A DNA stretch of 64,000 bases, taken from NCBI GenBank assembly GCA_037176725.1, contig JAZBRS010000020.1:84948001-85012000 (forward strand). The letters are read 5' to 3'. Positions 1 to 9,837 of the stretch are shown in pieces; positions within the stretch are counted from its first letter, which is position 1; each line of letters starts with the position of its first letter. The notes under the pieces were generated by a model. The model saw only the letters and a list, made by a program, of their open reading frames with translations. It searched no databases and had not been told where the DNA came from. This DNA comes from Posidonia oceanica (lineage: Eukaryota > Streptophyta > Magnoliopsida > Alismatales > Posidoniaceae). The translations under genes and the position numbers were made by a program.

Positions 1-27
1 AGCCTGATTCTGATTGGGATTACTACA
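1..27 (+). repeat. 3' end of an Ogre-type LTR cut by the window edge
   Basis: Bases 1-27 match the last bases of the two LTRs that end at 9818 and 31603 and finish in the same GATTACTACA. The next base starts minus-strand RT coding sequence, so this is the right edge of another Ogre-family LTR inserted in element 1. The 5 bases after it, GGTTG (28-32), should be one half of the target-site duplication. The partner copy, and whether this is a solo LTR or a full element, lie outside the window. Confidence 0.85.
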
Positions 28-1012
28 GGTTGTAATCGGAGAAACCGTCCATAAATGAGAGCATCTCATGGCCTGCAGTGTTGTCTATGAGGATTTCAAT
101 GTGTGGAAAAGGGAAATCGTCTTTTGGGCATGCTTCATTGAGGTTTCTGTAGTCAATGCACATGCGTACTTTGCCTTCTTTCTTCATCACTGGAACTATG
201 TTGGCAATCCATTCTGGATACACCACAACTCTGATGAACTTTGCCTTGTGTAGCTTGTCTATCTCTTCTTTGACTTTTAGAGAGAGGTCTGGACGTAGAT
301 GCCGGAGCTTTTGCTTCACTGTCTTAGCGCCTAGCTTGAGAGGGAGCCTGTGCTCCACCAGTAGTGAATCAAGCCCAGGCATCTCTCCATAGGAGAAGGC
401 CAATACCTTCATATATTTTATGAGTAGTTTTTCCATTCTTGTTCGTTCACCGGAGTTGAGGGCAGAGCTTGTCCGAACAGGTCTTAGATCATCTTCAGTG
501 TCTAGGTTGACTTCTTCTGTTTCTTCAACGGCAGCCTTGGTCTGCTCATCGTACTTCTTCATCATTTCTTCGAAGATGGCAGGGTCTACCGATTCTTCAT
601 ATGGGTCTTCTTCTGTATCCACCAGCTCGAAGACTTCATAGTTTCTAGTGTTTTTGCCGGTGATGTTTGACACTTCTTCGACCAGGAAGATGGCATGCGA
701 CGCGGCTAGCTCCCGTGGTAATGCTGTGGTATAGTGACATACTCTGATAGTTTGGGTGATCGGCTCCTTCCTGTCCTGGCCTGCACACTTAGTAGAGTGA
801 TTAGATACTTTTTGTGAGGACATGGTGGTGGTTAGGCCGTCCTTGCCATGTCCTCCTTGACCTTTCCCACTACTGATTAAACTAGGAAGTAAATTGCTGG
901 AAAGTAAATCATGCAAAAACAAGATGTAGGAAATATATGCGGGAAAGAAATTATTTACAGGAGTAGGGGGTTTGCCCCTAGGTTTGCTTCCATGGTGGAG
1001 GCGGTTCGCCAT
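28..1012 (-). pseudogene. Element 1 reverse transcriptase, N-terminal part, truncated by insertion
   Basis: About 330 codons are open. The second half is Ty3/gypsy RT: the VVYPEWIANIVPV segment, the MCIDYRNLN motif, the DDFPFPHI segment and FMDGFSDYN, where the family normally continues into the catalytic core. The frame stops at the LTR junction at base 27/28, so the YVDD box is missing from this piece. The N-terminal half (about residues 85-200) is the acidic linker also seen before RT in element 3. The ATG at 1012 is only the first Met of the open frame; the protein was probably made as part of a longer polyprotein. The frame matches the G-patch region upstream. Confidence 0.9.
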
Positions 1013-1023
1013 TGGGCGTTCAG

Positions 1024-1333
1024 TCTGTGGCCCCAGCCCCTTCTTGCTTAGAGGGGCAAGGCTGTAGGATGCTGAAGAGATAGGTGAGCTTGCAGATGGG
1101 TCAGAGTCCTCTGCTTTAGTGTCTTCAGTGGAGGTTCTGGAGGAGTCGCTTGCTCGGATGTCCGGAGGTAAGGGAATTTAATCTGTGGCCTCAGCCCCTT
1201 GTTGCTTAGAGGGGCAAGGCCGTAGGTTGTTGAAGAGACAGGTGAGCTCGCAGATAGGGTCGGAGTCCTCTGCTTCAGTGCCTTCAATGGAGGTTCTGGA
1301 AGAATCGCTTGCTTGGATGTCCGAAGGTGAAGG
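1024..1333. repeat. Tandem duplication of about 158 bp between G-patch and RT
   Basis: Two direct copies start at about 1024 and 1182. Shared landmarks are GCTTAGAGGGGCAAGG, CAGAGTCCTCTGCTT versus CGGAGTCCTCTGCTT, and GGATGTCC near each end; the offset is 158-159 bases. It falls in the low-complexity Ser/Asp/Glu-rich linker of element 1. The copies differ at many positions, so the duplication is not recent. Confidence 0.85.
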
Positions 1334-1798
1334 AGCTTCTGGGGACGCGGGAAGAGCAGCAGGGACCTCCTCTGTGCAAGAGGTTGATGCTCCTTCGTCG
1401 GGCTTCTTCCGAGCGTTGAGGATGGTTGGAACTTCTTCTAAATAGGGAGAAGGAGTCGGTGCCGTCTTGGGATCTGTAAGAGTGCCGAGGATGACGGGCT
1501 TAGAGGCTTTTGCAACTGTTGTTGTTGCTGGGAGGTTAGGAACTGTGTCTGATGCTTGCTTGTCGTGCACTTGTAGCCCGACTGATATGAAGTGGTTGGC
1601 AAGTGACCATGCTAGTGGTTTGCTTGGATCTGGTTGCCCAAGGTACGCTAGCTCGGTACGACTGTGCTCCTCAAGCGTTTCGAGCGCGTCCCTCATTCCT
1701 TGCTCTTGGCGGCCAAGTCCTTTCCCCGGGGTGTACCCTATCTTGAGGAGAATCTCCCAAGGCTTTTTCATGTGGTCGGGGTAATCGTATTGATTCAT
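1178..1798 (-). pseudogene. Element 1 G-patch domain and acidic linker
   Basis: The start of the frame reads PWEILLKIGYTPGKGLGRQ, a G-patch core (aromatic-x-x-G-x-x-x-G-x-G-L-G). G-patch domains bind RNA or RNA helicases and recur after protease in Tat/Ogre-type polyproteins. The remainder is Pro/Ser/Thr/Glu-rich linker. A TAA at 1178-1180 ends the frame, but the same frame resumes into the RT region. It is offset by one frame from protease 2, with only a few bases of overlap, so an indel probably sits near 1800. Confidence 0.8.
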
Positions 1799-2772
1799 AT
1801 CAATACTCTGGGGAGTAAAGAATTTTTGACATTGTTTAAGGCCTTAGCAGTTGAGTCCTTGACCAATGGTGCTGGCGCGGTAGTTGGGATTGTTACCAGG
1901 TGGGCTTCAGCTTCTATTGGCTCGTCTCCCTGTATTTTGATGATTTTCCCTTGGTAAGGGAACTTCATGCATTGGTGACGCAGGGAGGTGACTGCCTTGA
2001 TCTCTTCGATCCATTGGCGCCCTAAGATGAGTCGATACGAGATTGGGGCATCGACTACTATCAGTTTTGTTTCTATTTGGAGAGGGCCAATGGTAACTTT
2101 GACAGTGATCTTCCCTAAGGCTGCCTTCTTGTTGTTGTCGTACCCTGATACAGTTAAGGCTGCTAGGCATAATTGAGATTCTGTTAGCCCAATTAACTGC
2201 AGGGTTTCTAGGGAGCATACATTTAGAGTTGCCCCAGTATCCACAAGTACACCACAAAGCTTATAACTGTTTATTACAATAGTAACACTTAAAGGTAGGG
2301 TCCTCCTTTCAGGAGGAGCTAGTTCAGAGTTAGTGAAGATGATCGTGGGCTCCATGAACACAGCAGTGGCAACGGCTGCTAGAGCTTCGGTGGGTATGTC
2401 CTCTGGTACTTGGGCCTTCTTCAATACCTCCATCAGGATATCCCGGTGCTTCTCTGAGGCCTTGACCAGTTCGTAGATAGAGATCTTTGCTTGCGTCTTC
2501 TTGAGCTGCTCTAAAATGTCGAAGGTGCCTTCTATCCTTCGAGGTATGTGGAACTCTGGTTGAGGTGGGGAAATGACTCGTTCTGCATCAGGCAGAGGCG
2601 GTGCAACTTGGTTGGAGATCCGCCTTGTTCTTGTGATGGGGGCTTGCTGATCTTGGTTGTGTTCTCCTTTGGCGTAGCCAGACTTAAGCAGAGATAAAGG
2701 TCTTCTGAGGAGAGACTGCCCCTGATTTATGGGCAGCGAGATGAGCTTAGCAATGCGGGCCTCTGGACCTGG
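1795..2772 (-). pseudogene. Element 1 aspartic protease domain 2 (retropepsin-like)
   Basis: The frame contains VDTGATLNVCS, with the catalytic D-T-G-A at 2241-2230, then the flap and core segments SGYDNNKKA and LILGRQWIEE typical of gypsy retropepsins. It reads open upstream of the first Met (2433) to about 2770 through a helical segment (EQLKKTQAKISIYELVKAS) that has a close match before the second protease of element 3. This copy keeps an intact active-site triad. It lies directly downstream of a separate protease domain. Confidence 0.85.
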
Positions 2773-2774
2773 GT

Positions 2775-3314
2775 TTACCCTTGTGCTTCATCATCGGTGA
2801 ACTGCTGGAATCCTTGGATGCTTGGGGCTTCATCGTCCCAGTCATCGATCCAGCCGCCTGTGCCATTTGGCGATGGATCTCCCATGTGAAGTTCTGCCAG
2901 GTAGGGCTCCCAGATCATTTCCAGGGTTGTTTCATGGTCTGCCTTGATAGTGATCATCTCCCCTTGGAATTTGAACTTTAATAGCTGGTGTGTTGGAGAT
3001 GCGACCGCACATATTTCTGCCAACCACGTTCTTCCCAGGATTAATGGTTCTGCTAGTTCGCACTCCACCACCATGACCTTGGTAACGCTGGTGAGGGGGC
3101 CGATCATAATTGCCAGCTGAACTATCCCTATCACCCCTATCTGACTGTTATCAAAGCCGTTGCAGAAGATCCTCTCCCTAGTGATCTCCTCTTCTTCGAT
3201 GTCCAGGTAGTCGAGTGTGTTCAGAGAGCACACACTGTGACTAGCCCCTGTGTCTACAAGTATGCCAGGGAGGAGGTAGCCGTTGACCTCTACGGTGATT
3301 ACTAAGGGCCAGAG
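2775..3314 (-). pseudogene. Element 1 aspartic protease-like domain 1
   Basis: The frame, read from 3314, contains VDTGAS (D-T-G-A-S at 3254-3240), then CSLNTL, and later LILGRTWLAEI and HQLLKFKFQGE, the same landmarks as protease 2 in the same order. It is therefore a second complete retropepsin-like unit with an intact DTG. It continues in frame from the gag C-terminal piece across a TAG at 3317-3315 and ends in an acidic tail (SIQGFQQFTDDEAQG). An indel separates it from the protease 2 frame. Confidence 0.8.
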
Positions 3315-3696
3315 CTATTTCTCTGAAGTGGGTAGTTCCGAGTCCTTGAAGACTATATCCCTCCGCTCATATTCCTTGATAATTTTCCAGGCTAGCTCGA
3401 GGGGATCTGTCCTGCCATTTTGCTCTTGGGATTGACCTTCTCCTAGGAGGAAATTGAAGCACCTGAGGAGCTCCAGGTCATTCTCCACGCTTTCTTCGTC
3501 TTGTACTGCCTCTATTGGGAATTCCCATTCTATGGATCCCTGTTCAGAGCACACCTCGGACTCATTGCTTTCCACAAAGGAGGAAACTAGCTCCAGCTCT
3601 GATTCAAGTAGGCAGATGGAGACGGTCTCAGCCTCTGGTGGACGGCCTTCTGCCTCCTGGTGCGCCACAAGGTGGTTGGGCAGAGGGTTCTGGTGT
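3315..3696 (-). pseudogene. Element 1 gag C-terminal linker, broken at the Ogre insertion
   Basis: About 125 acidic codons end in KDSELPTSEK before a TAG. Element 3 has the same join (FKDSELRPSHK running straight into protease 1), so the TAG is a decay stop, not a natural end. The upstream side is cut at 3696 by the Ogre-like LTR. The reading phase agrees with the gag fragment at 31609-33518 when one copy of GGTGT is counted once, which supports a clean insertion. Confidence 0.75.
3692..3696. repeat. Target-site duplication GGTGT, left copy
   Basis: Five bases immediately before the TGTTGACACC start of the 5' LTR, identical to 31604-31608 after the 3' LTR. Confidence 0.95.
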
Positions 3697-4379
3697 TGTT
3701 GACACCCCACTTTGACAGGCTTGAATCAGTTGGAATCTTCTGGTGACTTATGGATCCAAACCTAGGTCAAACCTACACACTCCTTTTCATCCTACCTTTC
3801 AAAATAAGCCCAAACTTGACCTAAGATTACACCCCTTTCCCTAACCCAAAACTTACCCAAAAACCATAAGAAAACTCACCATTCCCAACTTAGCAAATCT
3901 ACCCAAACCCTTAGAAATTCTCAACCCAAAATCACTCCCAAAAACCCTAGAAAACCTAAGTAAAACTACCCTTTTTCCACACCTCAAAACCCTTCCAAAA
4001 CTATCTCAAAACTAAACCAAAACCCTAGGATCAACACTAGAGACCCTAGGCTACACATTCCCCAAAAATCACCCCTTTTCAAAACCTCTAAACCCTCCTT
4101 TTACCCAAATTATCCTTTTCTCTCTCCTGGATTATTCTTTTCTCTCTCCTCTCTCTCTCTCCTGATTATCCTCCTTCTTTTCACCCCCTTCTCTCCCTTT
4201 TTCTTGCCTGGCTGTGGGCCCTCCTTGTGCTCCTATCTCTTCTCAATCTTATTCCTATTTTTATCTTATTTTTAGCAATTTCCTTGACTTTCAAAAAATT
4301 ATTTTCTTTCAGCTCCTCTCTTTCCTCTTTATTCCTTCATTTCTCCCTTTTCCTCTTCCTTCTAATTCCCTTTTCCTTT

Positions 4380-5130
4380 TCTTACCAAATCCTTAAAAAA
4401 CCCCTAAAAACTTTCAAAAACACTAAAACAAGGGGAAAGCAAACCAAAACCCTAAAAGAAATAATTAAAAACATTAAGCAAACAATTAAAAACTTAAACC
4501 TAACTAAATCTAGCCAAAATGGAAAATCAAGAATGCAACTTAAAAAATGCAAAACAAACCAAAAGAAAATGCTGTAAAATCAAGGAAAAAACCAAAATGT
4601 AATCAAAACAAGTGAGAGTAAAATCCTATTAAAAACAACCAAGAAAACACTTAAGAAATGCAAGGGCTAATTATTAAGAAGGAAAAACCTAACTTAACAA
4701 ATTTAAAGAGAATAATTCAAAAACCTAAATAAAAAAAAATCAGAATTTAAAAACACTTAATTAGGAACTTAATAAGAAAACATAACTAAAAAAATATTAA
4801 AAGAACTTAACAAACAAAAATCAAAAGCAAATCAAAAAAGACTTAAGGAAAAAAGACCAAAATAAAAAATCTAAAACTCACTCTAATTGATCTAAAAACA
4901 AACTTTAAAAATCCTAATTAACATCCCAAGTACTTAACAAGAAAAACATAATTAAAAAAAACAACTTAAGAGACTTAACAAACATTTAATCAAAATCAAA
5001 AACAAATCAAAAGCAAAGAAAACCCTAAAAACCCTAATCAAAACTAAAACCCCTTTAAACCTAATTAACCAACCAAAAACAATCATTAAAAAGCTTAATC
5101 AAAGTCCTAATTTAAAACACAATCACTCTA
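4380..5130. other. A-rich low-complexity stretch inside the 5' LTR
   Basis: Long runs of AAAAC, CTTAA and AAACCTAA on the plus strand with no plausible gene. The matching zone in the 3' LTR is about 26280-27010 and in the solo LTR about 55200-55920. Short open frames here are compositional artefacts. Confidence 0.8.
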
Positions 5131-6830
5131 AAAACTTTTTCTATTTTTATTTTATTTTTATCAATTTTATTTCTTTCTTCTTTCTCTTCCTCTTCCCTTT
5201 CCTTCCTTTCCTCCTTTCTTTCTATTTTTTTCTTTCTTCTCTTGCTGGGCCCAGTCTGGCCCTTTTCCCCCTCCTTCCTTCTTTTCTTTCTTTCTTTTTT
5301 TTTTTTTTTTCTGCACAGCAGCCTGGCCCGCAGCCTTCAGCCCCCTCCTTCTTCTTCTTCTTCCTCCACAGGTCCTCCCTCTCCTGCCAGCAGTTTCCCT
5401 CCACCTCCTTCAAATTCAATTTCTTCTTCCCTCCCGATCGCCATCAGCTCCAGTCCACCTCTCTCCTCTCTCGCGTCTCAGCGGATCTTCCGGTGGCATT
5501 AAATGCCAGTCCTCTCGCCGGCCGCTCCTCTCCCATCAGCAGCCGCAGCCCGCACCGGTGGATTTGAATCTAGCCCGCACTTCTCCTCCCAGCAGCTGCT
5601 TAAAATCCTCAGCTCCACTCCTCCTTCTTCCGCTTTTCGTCGTCCAGAGAGAGTGAGAGAATCCACAGCATCCAGCATCCGAATCCCCTCCTTCTTCCAC
5701 TGAAAATCCGAGCTTCTTCCTCCTCTTTTCTTCCACCCAAACCAGAGCACCCAACTCCCAGCAAATCACCCTCAATTCCTCCCCCAATCTCACCCAGACA
5801 ACCAGCTCCACAACCCCTCAATCCACGACCCAAAGCACCCTGAAACCACCCCCCAACACCACCTGATACAACTCAGCAACCCAACACTCCATCCTCCAAA
5901 AATTCCCAACACTGCAACCCACAGAATCCCTCCAAATTCACCTAGAAACTCGCCTGAACACCACCTTCAAAACCCACCTGAGCTTCAGCTCCAAGCCTCA
6001 CCACAGCACCAGCCCTCCACTACAAATAGCTGCGTCACTTTCTGTCCAAAAATCCCTCCATTAGCAAACTCCCGAACTCGCCCTCTACAGACCAACTTAA
6101 ACCCTCCTACACCATCACCAACCCTCCAGAAGTCCGCCGGTGCCCTCCATTTGGTCCCGAGAGCAGAGAACAGTCTCACCCACCTCAGACGACCAGCAGT
6201 CCACCCACTGAAGCGAAATCCTCCTCCGGTCCGCAGAGCTTCACTCCGAGCATCTAGGAAGCTCCGGAGTGCATCACTGATCCGATCCTGACCTTCCCGA
6301 GCAGTCGACGACGCCTGCACCAGCCGGACGATCTCTACCGGCGACCACTGAAGCACCGGACGTTGGGGGGACACTTTGGACTACAAAACAGGTACTCTTC
6401 TGCACCTTTAGCTTAGTTTTTCTCCGTTCTTGCTTCCTAGCCCTTTAGACTAGGGTTCCAGCGCCTTCCTCGCCCAGTCAATGCCGCCGTCTCCTTTCTT
6501 CTCCGATGAGCTCGGGATCTGTCACGCCGCTCCAGTCAGCAGAAGCATGCTTCGACCGTCGCCCGAGGTCCGGGGGGCTTCCAGGAGCACGACTGTGCTT
6601 CCAGAATGACCCCACGATGCTCTGGCCCTCCGGTCTGCTCCGAAGTCCCCTGCACTGTTCTGTCGTCTTCTCCGGCCGTCCTCAGGCCATGCCGTGGCTC
6701 CGCGATGTTGCTCCGAGGTCCGACAAGCTTCGGTGAAGCCCGCCGACCTTTCAGTGCGTCCTTAGCCTCCCGCCTCTGCAGTTCCCGGCCACTGGTAGCC
6801 ATCTGCTACAGTGGTCGCCGTTGCTGCTTA
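5131..6830. other. Pyrimidine-rich then GC-rich LTR zone
   Basis: CT-rich microsatellite-like sequence (CTTCTTCTTC near 5350, TTTCTTTC near 5290) passes into GC-rich sequence. No protein family is recognisable in any frame. The 3' LTR counterpart is about 27010-28735. It may contain promoter sequence, but I see no convincing core element. Confidence 0.5.
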
Positions 6831-6869
6831 TTACTATTCATTTATTTTCCTTAGCTAGCTATTTTACCA

Positions 6870-7830
6870 CTAAATTGCATTATTAGCTCCTATTTTTAAC
6901 TTATTGCATTCTGGTCCTGTCTCTGTTTAAAGTTCATTTAATTTCGCATTAAAATCTTATGATATTGCATGAAAAATTTAAAAAATCGATTAATTTCATG
7001 TTAGTCCTTCAGTAGTGTTTCTCTTCAGTGTTTTTTTAAGTTCTGGTCCTCTAGTTCTTTATTATTGCATGTTAGTCCTCCAGTTGATAATCTGATTTAA
7101 TGCTCTAATTTTACCTTGATAAATTGCATTTCTGGTCCTTGTTGTTTTTCTTATTTACAGTTTAGTCCTCTGTTCTGTTAACTTAGGCATTTATTTTCCA
7201 TTTTTCCTTACTGCATTGCATCATTTCCCTCATATTTTTTGATTTTTGCATATAGGTCCCTCGTTAATGCACAGTATGCATTTAAATGCATATTTTGCTT
7301 ATAAAATTGCATTTTTGACCCTACATGATTTAAAAATTGCATATAGGTCCTCTGCCTGTCATTTAAGTGCATATTTTGCTTATAAAATTGCATTTTTGAC
7401 CCTACATGTTTTAAAAATTGCATATAGATCCTCTGCATGCTTACAAAAATCATTTAAATGCATATTTTGCTTATAAAATTGCATTTCAGGCCCTGCATCT
7501 TTGAAAAATTGCATATAGGTCCCCTGTTTGCATTCCTAGACCACTAAGACTACTGTTTGGCTTGCAAAATTGCATTTTAGACCCTATTGATTTCAAAATT
7601 GCATGCCAATCTCCCATATGATTTCAAAACTTGTCCTAATGCATGTTTATCTTGAAAAATTGTATTTTGAACCCTGCATTTTGCAAAATTGCACTCAGAC
7701 CCTTCAATTTTCAAAAACTTTGCATAAAAGCCCCTAGCTTTTCAAAATCCTTGCATTTAGACCCCCACTTTTTCAAAAATTGCATATAAGGCCCCAGTTT
7801 TCTGAAAAATCATCCCTAAGTCTTTTCTTG
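6870..7830 (+). repeat. Degenerate TTGCAT...GGTCC repeats in the 5' LTR
   Basis: The motif AAAATTGCAT followed by a variant of TAGGTCC or GACCC recurs roughly every 35-60 bases, with larger nearly identical blocks (for example around 7280-7330 and 7360-7410). Counterparts lie at about 28735-29725 in the 3' LTR and 57160-58200 in the solo LTR. Confidence 0.8.
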
Positions 7831-8115
7831 CATTCTGCATCCATTACACTCATGCATTCTTGCATTTGGCATTCCTTGCACACACTTAAGCATTCCTAGC
7901 TCCCATTTACATGGGAGGACCTGTTTTGCACACCCCTAGGACCTCCTGTACACTTAGATCCATTCTTCTCCCCTATTCTGGTCCCTCTGCCTTGAAGCTG
8001 GGATATCTTCAGATCCGGCCGTTGGATCTTCTCAATCAAGCTACCTGGACGACCTCGGCAGAGCACTCTTCAGCATGGGCCAAGCAGATTTCAGATCAGG
8101 CTTCAGATTTTCAAG

Positions 8116-8441
8116 GTAAGTCCTCCTGAACCCTCGCACAACATTCATTTGCACACCATTTGCATTCCATGCATTGTTTTTGCTTTCTGATTTCTCGAGC
8201 ATGTAGAATAGGACTTCCTCTTCTTATCTATCAACTCTGCTTCCTCTTTTCACGTACTCTCAGTGCTTTGTGTTGCATTTCCCCTGGATTCACCACTAAT
8301 TGCGACTTTCTTTCCCCTTTTCCACGATCCGATCGTATCGCGAGCTCTTGGCAGCGTGCGAGACACATCGTGGGACATTTTGGTGGGAAACAGTCACAAA
8401 ACAGTGGTAATCCTTCCACTTGCTTCCCTTCTCCTTTGTAG
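8116..8441 (+). other. Candidate intron inside the 5' LTR
   Basis: A consensus donor AAG|GTAAGT (GT at 8116-8117) is followed 326 bases later by a pyrimidine-rich acceptor ending TTTGTAG (AG at 8440-8441). Both sites are kept in the 3' LTR (30010-30336) and in the diverged solo LTR (58490-58816) with almost the same length. Splicing itself is inferred. Confidence 0.5.
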
Positions 8442-8575
8442 GTCTTCACACCTACTTTGTGTGGTCTTTAAATGGCACTCGCTCTCACACTTGCGCTTTT
8501 ACCTCTCCCTTTGCTTCTCCTGCTCTTTTTCTTAGCATTTGCATCTACATGGTTTTATCGATGCTTTATTTCGCC

Positions 8576-9150
8576 TGCTTTGGCACCGTTTTGCGTGCCC
8601 GCTTCGCTTTTGGCACCATTTCGCGTGCCTGCTCTGTTTTGGCACCGTTTTGCATGCCCACTTTGCTTCTGGCACCGTTTCGCTTGCCCGCTCTATTTTT
8701 GGCACCGTTTTGCGTGCCCGCTCTGTTTTTGACACCGTTTTGCGTGCCCGCTTTGCTTTTGGCACCGTTTCGTGTGCCCACTCTGTCTTTGGCACCGTTT
8801 TGCGTGTCCGCTTTGCTTTTGGCACCATTTCGCGTGCCCGCTCTGTTTTTGGCACCGTTTTGCATGCCTGCTTTGCTTTTGGCACCGTTTTGCGTGCCCG
8901 TTCTGCTTTTGGCACCGTTCCACGTGCCCGCTCTGTCTTTGGCACTGTTTTGCGTGCCTGCTTTGTTTCCTCGCACCGTTTTGCGTGCCGTTTGTTTTCT
9001 CACACCGTTTTGCATGCCGTTCTTGTTTCTTGCACTGTTTTGCGTGCTGGCTTTGTTTTCTCGTACCGTTTCGTGTGCCGCTTTGCTTTCCGCACCGTTT
9101 CGTGTGCCGCTTTGTTTTCTTACACCGTTTCGCGTGCCGCTCTTGTTTCG
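8576..9150 (+). repeat. Tandem array of GGCACCGTTTTGCGTGCC units, 5' LTR
   Basis: About 19 units of about 30 bp. Each has an inverted repeat (GGCAC and GTGCC around a T-rich loop) and a spacer such as CGCTTTGCTTTT. The 3' LTR array at 30475-30935 is shorter, so copy number has changed since or during insertion. Open frames across it only reflect the repeat. Confidence 0.9.
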
Positions 9151-9465
9151 TGTGTTTTACGTCATTTTCTCTTGCATGTTGCCTGCATTGCTTGGTTTTA
9201 TCGCTGTTTTGCTTTTCCGTCTGCATTTGCATATAGGGGAGTGATGCTTACTGCTTGGAGTTCTCACGAGCCAGGTTTCGCCCAGTTCGGAACACAGACA
9301 GCGTTGCTGAGCACTTAGACTGCACCTTTACTTTCCTGCATTGCATCCCACCACTTAGAGCACACCTATGAGCATTCATTCAAGCATTCATTGGCATTTA
9401 GGCATTCAAACCTGCATTTCCCTGCGTATGCGAGCGTAAGCCTAGAAAGACTGATTCTCGGGCGT

Positions 9466-9512
9466 GTCGGGGGTGCCTAACACCTTTCCTGCACGTAACA
9501 GGAGTCCTTGCC
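9466..9512 (+). promoter_or_regulatory. Conserved U5-like box near the LTR end
   Basis: The segment GGGTGCCTAACACC with the following CGTAACAGGAGTCC is nearly identical in the 3' LTR (about 31254-31300) and in the otherwise diverged solo LTR (about 59608-59650). From memory, related GGTGCTAACACC-type motifs occur near the end of Ogre/Tat LTRs in other plants. Its role is unknown; a processing, packaging or reverse-transcription signal is possible. Confidence 0.5.
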
Positions 9513-9687
9513 CAATCTTTTGGCCCGTAATGACCATATTGCCCTTATTCTAGGCATGAGTCATCTCATTTGCATTCATTTGCATTTGTTTTCTTTTGCA
9601 TTGCTTTGCATTGCATCCTTTGCTTGGTTTTGCGTGTTAACTCACGCATTTCCCCCAGTTTTCCTTGTCTCCCGATAATAGACACAG

Positions 9688-9698
9688 TGGTGACTCTG
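9688..9698 (+). other. PBS-like relic inside the 5' LTR
   Basis: TGGTGACTCTG, preceded by AGACACAG, resembles the first bases of the real primer site at 9820 and lies about 130 bp before the LTR end. The solo LTR has the less decayed TGGCGACTCTG at 59826-59836. Confidence 0.5.
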
Positions 9699-9819
9699 AA
9701 TTGTCTTATCTTCTTCTTTTCTTATCTTTTCTCCTCTGTTTTAAGTGTTTTCGAGTTGAGCCCTCCTCCTCGGACGTAGCCGCTAATAGTAAACCTAATT
9801 CTGATTGGGATTACTACAG

Positions 9820-9837
9820 TGGCGACTCCGCTGGGGA
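9820..9837 (+). promoter_or_regulatory. Primer binding site (tRNA-Arg type)
   Basis: TGGCGACTCCGCTGGGGA starts one base after the LTR end CA. Its reverse complement ends in CCA and fits the 3' end of plant tRNA-Arg species whose acceptor begins GACTCC. Ogre elements are known to use tRNA-Arg. Confidence 0.9.

Larger units (their letters stand above)
28..3696 (-). mobile_element. Element 1, left part (gag end, two proteases, G-patch, RT start)
   Basis: Minus-strand Tat-type Ty3/gypsy internal region. Reading from 3696 downwards it holds the gag C-terminus, retropepsin-like domain 1, retropepsin-like domain 2, a G-patch region and the N-terminal part of RT. It continues from the gag piece at 31609-33518 and is split from it by the Ogre-like insertion. 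The rest of RT, RNase H, integrase and the 3' LTR would lie left of the window, beyond the LTR that ends at base 27. Confidence 0.9.
3697..9818 (+). repeat. 5' LTR of the Ogre-like element (6.1 kb)
   Basis: It starts TGTTGACACCCC and ends GATTACTACA. By composition it has five zones: an A/C-rich and then very A-rich start (about 3760-5130), a pyrimidine and GC-rich zone (about 5130-6830), a T-rich zone of repeated TTGCAT units (about 6870-7830), a conserved stretch holding a candidate intron (7900-8460), and a GGCACC...GTGCC tandem array (8576-9150) followed by a conserved U5-like end. The 3' LTR repeats the same order, with fewer units in the last array. I could not place the TATA box or the U3/R border with confidence. 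Confidence 0.95.

Noticed and set aside
4227..4577. 116-codon Phe/Leu-rich frame, also present at 26104-26469
   Set aside because: It lies in a T-rich to A-rich transition of the LTR. Conservation is explained by the two LTRs being copies; no domain or membrane-protein pattern beyond composition.
8420..9318. Long Cys/Phe/His-rich open frames across the LTR array in several frames and both strands
   Set aside because: They arise from a 30-bp tandem repeat that is open in many frames. There is no domain, and frames differ between the two LTR copies.
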